Part shown: positions 7,704-13,813 of the stretch, in pieces | Layout: every line of letters starts with the position of its first letter | Position numbering within the stretch: the stretch's first letter is position 1 | Program-made: the position numbers and the translations under genes | Assembly (NCBI GenBank): GCA_964247295.1 | Contig: CAXTTV010000116.1 | Location: 1-15,630 of the forward strand | From: CAXTTV01 sp964247295 | Lineage (GTDB): Bacteria > Chloroflexota > Ktedonobacteria > Ktedonobacterales > Ktedonobacteraceae | Length of the DNA stretch: 15,630 bases | Direction of reading: 5' to 3' | Notes under the pieces: generated by a model | Database searches by the model: none | What the model saw: the letters and a program-made list of their open reading frames with translations, nothing else | What the model was told of the DNA's origin: nothing

Positions 7704-9074
7704 ATGGTTGTGGGAGATGTGACAACAGCAGTGGATCTTCTGGTGCTGGGTGGAGGGCCAGCGGGATACGCGGCGGCGATCCGCGCCGCCCAATTGGGCC
7801 GAAGGGTAACATTGGTGGATGTAGGGCCTCTGGGTGGCACCTGTCTTCACCAGGGCTGCATCCCTCTGAAATCTTTGCTTTCAGCGACCGAGCGCTATGC
7901 TCAGGCCAGCCCGGTCGCCCTGGCCGAAATGGGGATTGTCGCGGAACATGTGAGCTTTGATTGGAGTGGGATGCAGGCCTGGAAAGGGCGGATCGTTAAG
8001 CGGCTGGCTGATGGTGTGCGGAAGCTGGTCGAGGGCAATAAGATTGATCTTTGCCCTGGTCGCGGCTGGTTTATTAATGGTCAAGAGCTACGGGTTGAAG
8101 GTGAATACGGCTCGCACCGCTTTAAATTCGACTCGTGCATCATCGCTGTGGGGGCCCATGCACGAGCACTCGCGGATCATCCTTTTGATAACCGCCGGAT
8201 TTTTACGCCTGAACAGGCGCTGGCCTGGCCTGCTCTGCCAAAAGCGGTGAACCTGATCGGCTCCAACTATATCGCGCTGGAACTGGCAAGCATCTATGCT
8301 CGGTTAGGATTAAAGGTGAAGGTTTTTACCCGTGGCGTTATAGTGCCGGAGGCTCTGGAGCCACCTGCTCAGCGTTTGGTTCAGTCCGCGTTACGCAAGC
8401 AAGGCATTCAAATCGTCTCGCAAGATCCCATGCCGCAGAGTGAGCTTTTGGATGGGCCGATCGTGGTGAGCCTTGGAGTCCAACCAGGGACCGCTGACCT
8501 GCATTTGACGGACGCCGGGATCAAGGTTGACGCCAACGGTGGCATTATAGTTGACAATATGCTCAGGACTGGTGTCCCGGCGATCTTTGCCGCCGGAGAT
8601 TGCACCGGGAATCAGGCCCTGGCTAACATCGCTCTTAAACAGGGAAAGATCGCGGCTGAGGCCAGTTCAGGTCAGCGTGTGCAGTTCGCGCCTCTGGCGA
8701 TCCCACAGATCATCGCGATCAATCCAGAGATTGCCTGCGTTGGCTATACAGGGGCTCAGGCTCAAGAGGCAGGGTATCAGGTGGTGAGTAGCCGGGTGCC
8801 TTTAGCGATCAATGGACGAGCTTTGGCGTTGGGGAGCGATCTCGGAACGGTCCATTTGATCTCTAATGCCGAGGATGGTACTTTGCTGGGAGCCTGTATC
8901 GTCGGGCCGCGTGCCGGAGATCTCATCGGCCAGATTGCCCTGGCGATCGAGATGGGAGCGACCCTGACCGATCTCTCGGAGATCCTTTATGCCCATCCCA
9001 ATCTCAGTGAACTACTGTTGGAAGGGGCCGAATTATCTTTACATAAAGCCATCCATCTTTTAGGGACCGTGTAA
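7704..9074 (+). CDS. lpdA: Dihydrolipoyl dehydrogenase (E3) with atypical NAD-binding motif
   Basis: Flavoprotein that reoxidises dihydrolipoyl-E2, normally reducing NAD+. It has 456 residues; the ATG at 7704 has a GAAGGG site about 10 nt upstream. The FAD motif VLGGGPAGYAAA (14-25) is intact, the redox disulfide is C47/C52 in GGTCLHQGCIP, the second FAD motif is FAAGDC (295-300), and the C-terminal active-site pair is His431/Glu436 in HPNLSE. The NAD-domain fingerprint is degraded: the family's GGGYIG reads GSNYIA (186-191), and the acidic residue closing beta-2 is Thr209 followed by Arg210 (VFTRG). Residues equivalent to the common LAH and TxPE motifs are also changed (LAN, INPE). It is last in the E1-E2-E3 run and probably co-transcribed. 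It is most likely a working but divergent E3, possibly with altered coenzyme preference. Confidence 0.87.
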   Translation: MVVGDVTTAVDLLVLGGGPAGYAAAIRAAQLGRRVTLVDVGPLGGTCLHQGCIPLKSLLSATERYAQASPVALAEMGIVAEHVSFDWSGMQAWKGRIVKRLADGVRKLVEGNKIDLCPGRGWFINGQELRVEGEYGSHRFKFDSCIIAVGAHARALADHPFDNRRIFTPEQALAWPALPKAVNLIGSNYIALELASIYARLGLKVKVFTRGVIVPEALEPPAQRLVQSALRKQGIQIVSQDPMPQSELLDGPIVVSLGVQPGTADLHLTDAGIKVDANGGIIVDNMLRTGVPAIFAAGDCTGNQALANIALKQGKIAAEASSGQRVQFAPLAIPQIIAINPEIACVGYTGAQAQEAGYQVVSSRVPLAINGRALALGSDLGTVHLISNAEDGTLLGACIVGPRAGDLIGQIALAIEMGATLTDLSEILYAHPNLSELLLEGAELSLHKAIHLLGTV

Positions 9075-9153
9075 CTCTTCTCGTGTTATTTCGTAAGTAA
9101 GAATGATATTGTTTTAAGGATTATTAAGCAATTTTACCCAGAAGGAGTTGTAC

Positions 9154-9552
9154 ATGAGCCAGCAAGAAATGGAGCACGGTCGAGGATACGCCGGTAATGC
9201 GCTGGGCGTTGATAATTACGGGGCAGAGCCATATCCCGGCACTTATGGTCAGAAGCTTTCGCAAGAGCCGATTAGTACATTTAACCAGTCACCACCACCT
9301 TATGACCAGATGGCCCAGCAGATCAGCCAGCAGGTAGCTCAGCAGATGTACAGCGGCAACATCAAAGTGAAGACCTCCCAGGGTGGGAGCACTGGGAAGC
9401 TGGCGCTGGCAATCCTCTCTATTCTCTCCCTAATTCCACTAGCAGGTATCCTTCTAAATTCAAACGTCGGAGGCCTTGGCTTTTTAGCGATGATTCTGGT
9501 GACTGTTACAATTGTTGCGGTCAATGCTATTTACAATGTATTCAACCGCTAA
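9154..9552 (+). CDS. Small membrane protein with Gln/Pro/Tyr-rich N-terminus
   Basis: Function not recognised. ATG 9154 is chosen because GAAGGAG (9141-9147) is 6 nt upstream; the in-frame TTG at 9148 lacks a usable site. The product has 132 residues. The first 65 or so are hydrophilic, low in complexity and rich in Gln, Tyr, Pro and Gly (including SPPPYDQMAQQISQQ), and look disordered. Two hydrophobic stretches follow a basic segment: about 81-101 (KLALAILSILSLIPLAGILL) and about 108-130, ending in NAIYNVFNR. This predicts a two-helix protein with both ends on the same side, probably cytoplasmic. It begins 79 bp after the E3 gene with AT-rich DNA between, so it may have its own promoter. The gene is real by SD, codon use and clean ending before a hairpin; its role is unknown. 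Confidence 0.7.
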   Translation: MSQQEMEHGRGYAGNALGVDNYGAEPYPGTYGQKLSQEPISTFNQSPPPYDQMAQQISQQVAQQMYSGNIKVKTSQGGSTGKLALAILSILSLIPLAGILLNSNVGGLGFLAMILVTVTIVAVNAIYNVFNR

Positions 9553-9563
9553 AGAAGTGTCTT

Positions 9564-9598
9564 ACAGGTCCATCACTTGCATATTGTAGTGGGCCTGT
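9564..9598. terminator. Shared hairpin between convergent genes
   Basis: ACAGGTCCA (9564-9572) pairs with the 3' arm ending GGGCCTGT (9591-9598) with one G-T pair, and pairing continues inward past a mismatch to about 9577/9588 around a short AT-rich loop. It fills most of the 55-bp gap between two convergent genes, so it can act on both strands. Neither side has a strong T-run, which lowers confidence in purely intrinsic termination. Confidence 0.5.
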
Positions 9599-9607
9599 GA
9601 ACAGCAT

Positions 9608-12190
9608 TTAATCTACGCGCGGCACTCGGGCGAGAATTTCAGAGACTACCTCATAGCTAATTGTTCCTAACCGTTCCGCGACCATCTCCGCGCTCAAGCT
9701 GGCCTCACCCTGATCTCCAATCAACACCACTTCGTCCCCCATTCTTACCTCAGGGATCTCGCTGACATCGATCATGCATTGATCCATGCACACGCGACCC
9801 AGGATTGGAGCCTCCTGTCCATGAACCAGGACGGTTCCCCAGTTGCTCGGGCCCCGACGAAAGCCATCGGCATAGCCCACGGGGATGACCGCGATCCTCG
9901 TCGGACGAGTGGTTGTGTAGATACAGCCATAGCTAATGCATTCGCCGGTTGGGAGCATTTTGACCTGGGCCACCTGAGTCTTAAAGCTTAAAGCAGGTCG
10001 AAAGCCTGGAGGAAGCTGGACTTCTGATGAGGGGTTTAGACCATAGAGGGCGATGCCAGGCCGCACCATCTGAAAATGGGCCTCCGGCAGATTTAGCATA
10101 GCCGCGCTATTAGCCGCGTGGGTCAGTGGTGGGCGAAGTTCCAGTCGATCCAGCTCGGCCAGCACTGTTTGAAAACGTTCAAGCTGTGTATACGCATGAT
10201 TTTTATCTTGTGAGTCGGCCTTCGCGAAGTGCGTAAAGATCCCCTCAAGCTCAAGCCAGGGCTGATCTTTAACCTCGCGAATCAGAGCTATGATCTCGTT
10301 AAGTGCCTCGGTGCGGACACCAAGCCGCCCCATGCCACTATCGATCTTCACGTGCACCTTTGTTTTGTGGCTGAGGGCCTCAGCCGCTCGTGCCAGGGCG
10401 CGAGCCGACTCCATCGCATAGACCGTCACTGTCATATTCAGGCGCACAGCCTCGCGCATCTGCCAGAGGGGGACATAGCCAAAGATTAAGATTGGCGCGG
10501 TGATCCCGGCCTCGCGCAGAGGCTTTCCTTCGCTGATGGTCGCGACTCCCAGCATGCTCGCGCCATTGTTTAGAACGGTGCGCCCAACCTTCAAAGCTCC
10601 ATGTCCGTAGCCATCCGCCTTCAGAGCAGCCAGGATCTGGACATCGGGTCCCACGATCTTTTTAATCTCGCGCGTATTTTTTCCGATCGCGCCCAGATCA
10701 ATCTCCAGCCATGTTGGGCGCTCCGTCTGCATCACGACAATCTGTTTCCAGCCTGGTGTCTGGCGCACGAGCATCTCCCGGTCTCTTTCCGGATCGGCCA
10801 GGAGCCTCTCGGTTACGCGCTCCATTCGCGTATCCTCAGAGCCTTTGACCAGGACCAGATCTGGCTCATCTGTAGGAGGCTCGATTTGAAGGATCTGGCG
10901 AGCGATGCTGGCTGCGTCCTCATGACTGGAGGTTCGGATAATCCTTTCTGGGGATAAACCCGCCTGCTGAGCGCTCTCGGCAATCAGGGCCGCGCCCTCC
11001 CCTCGGGTAACCAAATAATCCAGACTTCCGGCGGCCTCGATCCCTACTTGATGATAAGCGGTCTCGCTATACTCACCCAGGTTCAGCATATCTCCTAAAA
11101 TCGCAATCTTGCGTCGGCCCGGCAGGGCTCTCAGGGTTTCCAGGCCGGCGGTCACCGCAGCAGGAGCCGCATTATGCGTATCATCTAAAATCAAACTGTC
11201 TTCAACACCTGGAAGGGGATTAAGCCGCCCTGGAAAGGGCTGGAGTTGGCTCAGGGCATGGAGAATTCTCTCGTCCCCCATACTACAGATCTTGCCAACT
11301 GTGTAGGCTGCCAGGATGGTTGAAATATGTCGGGGTCCCAGTAGATGGGAACTAAAATGGAGATCGCCATGCTGTGTTGGTAGCACAAAGCTAGTGCCGT
11401 CACGCTCGAAACATCTATCTCGCGCGTGAGAGGGCACGAATAGCACATCTTGAGCTTGAACCTCCATTGCCAGTGTACGTGTTAACTCATCATCCTGATT
11501 TATGACCGCGAACCCATCCGCTGGCAGGCTCGTTACAAGGCTGCTCAGCTCGCGCGCCAGGTGTTCAACGCTCCCAAAATAGTGAAGCTGGACCGGGCTG
11601 ATATTTGTGAGCACTCCAATCTTTGGCTGGAGAATCTTACAAAGCTGAGCAATCTCCCCTGGATGGTCACAGGCCAGCTCCAGGACCGCATACTCATGAC
11701 GGGGTTCCAGCCGACCCAGTGAGAGCGGCAGGCCTAGCAGATCATTATAGTTCTGCCAACTTTTAAATGTTGCGAAGCCTGTAGAGAGGAGTGAAGCGAT
11801 CGCCTCTTTTGTACTGGTCTTGCCCGTACTTCCCGTTACAGCGATCACCATTGGTTGCCAGAGGCGTAGAATATAACCGGCGTATTGTTGCAGAGCCAAT
11901 CGGGTATCCGCGACCACAATAATAGTCACACCAGCGTTTGTAAGCTGCTGCTTTAGCTTTTCCTCGCAAGCCTTCAGAAAGCTCTCCTCAATCAGCAGGC
12001 CAGTGGCCCCCTCTTCAACTGCCTCTATAAGGTAGGCATGTCCATCGGTGCGGACACCGCGAACCGCAACATACATCTTGCCGGTCAGAAGCTGGCGGGT
12101 ATCGTGATTAAAAGCCTCGAATACCTGTTGTTTGCCGGTGCTAAAAAGCTGACCGGAGGTTGCCTGCAAAAGCTGTTCCAGATAGATCAT
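9608..12190 (-). CDS. murF/alr: MurF-alanine racemase fusion, peptidoglycan precursor synthesis
   Basis: An 860-residue two-enzyme fusion. Residues 1 to about 475 are MurF, which joins D-Ala-D-Ala to UDP-MurNAc-tripeptide using ATP: N-terminal DTR and DGHAYL (30-54), P-loop VTGSTGKTSTKE (118-129, Lys124), NYNDLLGLPLSL (147-158), LDDTHNAAP (335-343) and GDMLNLGE (366-373). Residues about 490-860 are alanine racemase, a PLP enzyme making D-Ala: PLP Lys524 in LKADGYGHG, VKIDSGMGRLG (614-624), catalytic Tyr754 in ISYG, GYADG and GRVCMDQCMID. The fusion couples D-Ala supply to its use; similar fusions are known in Bacteroidetes. In the MurF half the conserved H of TNIGPAHL is Gln201 (TNISPVQL) and the lysine normally carbamylated in this family aligns with Leu215. 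The SD is weak (GAGAG...). It has its own promoter-like sequence about 60 bp upstream. Confidence 0.88.
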   Translation of the reverse strand: MIYLEQLLQATSGQLFSTGKQQVFEAFNHDTRQLLTGKMYVAVRGVRTDGHAYLIEAVEEGATGLLIEESFLKACEEKLKQQLTNAGVTIIVVADTRLALQQYAGYILRLWQPMVIAVTGSTGKTSTKEAIASLLSTGFATFKSWQNYNDLLGLPLSLGRLEPRHEYAVLELACDHPGEIAQLCKILQPKIGVLTNISPVQLHYFGSVEHLARELSSLVTSLPADGFAVINQDDELTRTLAMEVQAQDVLFVPSHARDRCFERDGTSFVLPTQHGDLHFSSHLLGPRHISTILAAYTVGKICSMGDERILHALSQLQPFPGRLNPLPGVEDSLILDDTHNAAPAAVTAGLETLRALPGRRKIAILGDMLNLGEYSETAYHQVGIEAAGSLDYLVTRGEGAALIAESAQQAGLSPERIIRTSSHEDAASIARQILQIEPPTDEPDLVLVKGSEDTRMERVTERLLADPERDREMLVRQTPGWKQIVVMQTERPTWLEIDLGAIGKNTREIKKIVGPDVQILAALKADGYGHGALKVGRTVLNNGASMLGVATISEGKPLREAGITAPILIFGYVPLWQMREAVRLNMTVTVYAMESARALARAAEALSHKTKVHVKIDSGMGRLGVRTEALNEIIALIREVKDQPWLELEGIFTHFAKADSQDKNHAYTQLERFQTVLAELDRLELRPPLTHAANSAAMLNLPEAHFQMVRPGIALYGLNPSSEVQLPPGFRPALSFKTQVAQVKMLPTGECISYGCIYTTTRPTRIAVIPVGYADGFRRGPSNWGTVLVHGQEAPILGRVCMDQCMIDVSEIPEVRMGDEVVLIGDQGEASLSAEMVAERLGTISYEVVSEILARVPRVD

Positions 12191-12243
12191 GCCACTCTCT
12201 TTATCTTTAAAAAAGACTGTATCAACAAGCCATTTATACAGAC

Positions 12244-12273
12244 ATCATATACAAACCTTCCGGAAAAGGTCAA
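12244..12273 (-). promoter_or_regulatory. Candidate sigma-70 promoter for murF-alr
   Basis: On the minus strand TTGACC (12273-12268) and TATGAT (12249-12244) each match consensus at five of six positions and are 18 bp apart, placing transcription start about 45-50 nt before the ATG at 12190. The spacer contains the palindrome TTCCGGAA within a wider ACCTT...AAGGT dyad, an operator-like position. Inference from sequence only. Confidence 0.45.
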
Positions 12274-12542
12274 CTATGGTTTTTATCAATCTTATCAGTT
12301 CATGCTGAAACGAACCGTGGTGGGGAGTGCTCCCCTCACCACAGCCACACTCGTGGGCGGGCGGGCGCATCCTTGGATGTTTTCGCTTCCGACGGAGGTT
12401 GGTAGATCTCTTTGCCACGGGTCCCCGCGTGACCCGATCTACCCCATTCGAGTTCCTCCCCGCACAGGAGCAGCTTCTTCTTTTCACAACAGGCTTGCTC
12501 GCTTTTCGAGACCATAAGAGGTTCCCGTCCCTTTCTTTTTTT

Positions 12543-12598
12543 ACCATCTTTTTCTCTTTGATAGAAACGTCTGTTTGACGAGTCGGGGAAAAGATGGT
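12543..12598. repeat. Perfect 10-bp inverted repeat downstream of dprA
   Basis: ACCATCTTTT (12543-12552) is repeated inverted as AAAAGATGGT (12589-12598), with a smaller CGTC/GACG stem between. Read in the dprA direction the structure is followed by an A-run, not a T-run, so it does not look like an intrinsic terminator for dprA despite starting 7 bp after its stop codon. Confidence 0.5.
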
Positions 12599-12604
12599 GC
12601 GTAC

Positions 12605-13768
12605 TTATAATGCCCCACGTGCATTCAAGACAAACTGCATTGCACCAACCTGATGCACACTTCTTTTAATCTCTAACATCATCAGGGTAGAGCTGACCGT
12701 GGTCGCGGTCAAACCTGAGGCCTGAATTAATTCATCGATATGTCGGGGCTCATGGCTCAATAGCGCGAGCAGTGTCCGTTCTTCATCATTGTCCGGGAGA
12801 ATTGCCTTAAATTCTAACTGTTGGGGGATCATAAAAAGGTTGAGCGCTTCAATGATATCCTGAACCTCGGTCACAGGATGGGCCAGACCATCTTTGAGGA
12901 GTTGATTGGTCCCCTGGCTGCTTCTGGAGAAAATGCTGCCTGGAACCGCGAAAACTTCTCTCCCCTGTTCATGCGCGTTCCCAACTGTGAGCAGGGCCCC
13001 GCTTTTAAAAGGCGCTTCGGTGACCAGTACGCCCAGAGAGAGTCCAGAGATAATCCGGTTCCGGGCCGGAAAATTCCCGCTCTCGGGCTGAATACCGGGC
13101 GGGAACTCACTGATAAGCGCTCCCTGGCCCGATTCCACAATCTTTTTTGCCAACGCCATATTGCGGGGAGGATAGATAGTATCAAGTCCGCATCCGAGGA
13201 TCGCCAGGGTGCGGCCTCCCGCTTCCAGGGCCGCTGTATGGGCTACAGTATCGACCCCCAACGCCAGTCCACTCACAATCGTGACATGGTGCTCGGCCAG
13301 CGCAAAGGCCAGCTTTTCTGTTGTCTGAACACCATAGGTGGTAATTCTCCGGGTTCCGACAATGGCTAGCGTAAAGCCGTCCGCCTCGGTCAAGTGACCC
13401 CGTAGATAGAGTACCTGGGGAGGGAGCGGCACCTGCTTGAGAAGAGCAGGATATTCTAGATCTCTGATTGTCAGAGCGCGGATACGCATTCGGGTGAGCC
13501 GCTGCAACTCTTGTAGAGGGGTGATCTTGCTTCGCCACTGGAGAAAGCTCTGGATCGTCCGTTGGTCCACACCCGCCCTCTTCCACTCCTGAGCACTGCT
13601 TTTCCAAGCTGTAATCAGATCATCATGAAAATAGTATCTAAGGAGCCGGAAACGTGCCGGCCCAATGCCAGGGATCTGGCTCACAACAAGCCAGTGTGCC
13701 AGCTCTTCTTGCGATAGCTCGATTGGTGAATCATCCAGAGCCAGCCCGTCTTTGTGTCTCCCTTCCAC
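12605..13768 (-). CDS. dprA: DNA-processing protein DprA (Smf family)
   Basis: Binds incoming single-stranded DNA and loads RecA during natural transformation; it is also widespread in bacteria without known competence. The GTG at 13768 is chosen because GGAGGG (13779-13774) lies 5 nt upstream; an in-frame TTG at 13786 would add six residues but has no SD. That gives 387 residues. An N-terminal helix-hairpin-helix-like segment (about 18-50, SQIPGIGPARF) precedes the Rossmann-like DprA core (about 95-305): VGTRRITTYG, SGLALGVDTVAH, GCGLDTIYPP, FPARNRIISGLS and GALLTVGNA. A C-terminal winged-helix domain (about 328-387) resembles the DprA_WH extension. It starts 45 bp after the stop of the upstream metallopeptidase gene, so the two may be co-transcribed. 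No other competence gene is in the window. Confidence 0.93.
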   Translation of the reverse strand: MEGRHKDGLALDDSPIELSQEELAHWLVVSQIPGIGPARFRLLRYYFHDDLITAWKSSAQEWKRAGVDQRTIQSFLQWRSKITPLQELQRLTRMRIRALTIRDLEYPALLKQVPLPPQVLYLRGHLTEADGFTLAIVGTRRITTYGVQTTEKLAFALAEHHVTIVSGLALGVDTVAHTAALEAGGRTLAILGCGLDTIYPPRNMALAKKIVESGQGALISEFPPGIQPESGNFPARNRIISGLSLGVLVTEAPFKSGALLTVGNAHEQGREVFAVPGSIFSRSSQGTNQLLKDGLAHPVTEVQDIIEALNLFMIPQQLEFKAILPDNDEERTLLALLSHEPRHIDELIQASGLTATTVSSTLMMLEIKRSVHQVGAMQFVLNARGAL

Positions 13769-13813
13769 GTAAACCCTCCATCCCAATCTGTGTGATCTAT
13801 TTTAGCGATGCGC

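Larger units (their letters stand above)
12191..12604. other. 414-bp intergenic region with multiple inverted repeats
   Basis: No protein-like reading frame is seen here: the 100-residue minus-strand frame is Arg/Lys/Cys-rich, has no SD and is not gene-like. The murF-alr promoter occupies the left end. The GC-rich middle (about 12320-12465) holds nested pairings: GGTAGATC (12401-12408) with GATCTACC (12435-12442, one base of it also claimed by the next stem), CGGGTC (12418-12423) with GACCCG (12431-12436), GGAGG with CCTCC outside them, and GGGGAG-TG-CTCCCC (12322-12335). The right end has a 10-bp perfect repeat (12543-12598). It may be a structured RNA, a long leader or a non-autonomous repeat. 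I could not match it to tRNA, tmRNA, RNase P, SRP RNA, T-box or other common riboswitch signatures. Confidence 0.5.

Noticed and set aside
12390..12465. tRNA-like look (GGTTGGTAGATC and ATTCGAGTTCC on the + strand)
   Set aside because: No acceptor stem, anticodon arm or correctly spaced arms could be folded; the pairing instead forms one extended nested hairpin.
12245..12547. 100-residue minus-strand reading frame in the dprA/murF-alr gap
   Set aside because: Composition is Arg/Lys/Cys-rich with no SD or family resemblance, and it spans the inverted repeats; it is most likely a chance frame.
12605..13768. dprA as evidence for a local competence cluster
   Set aside because: No com gene is nearby and dprA is common in bacteria not known to be transformable.
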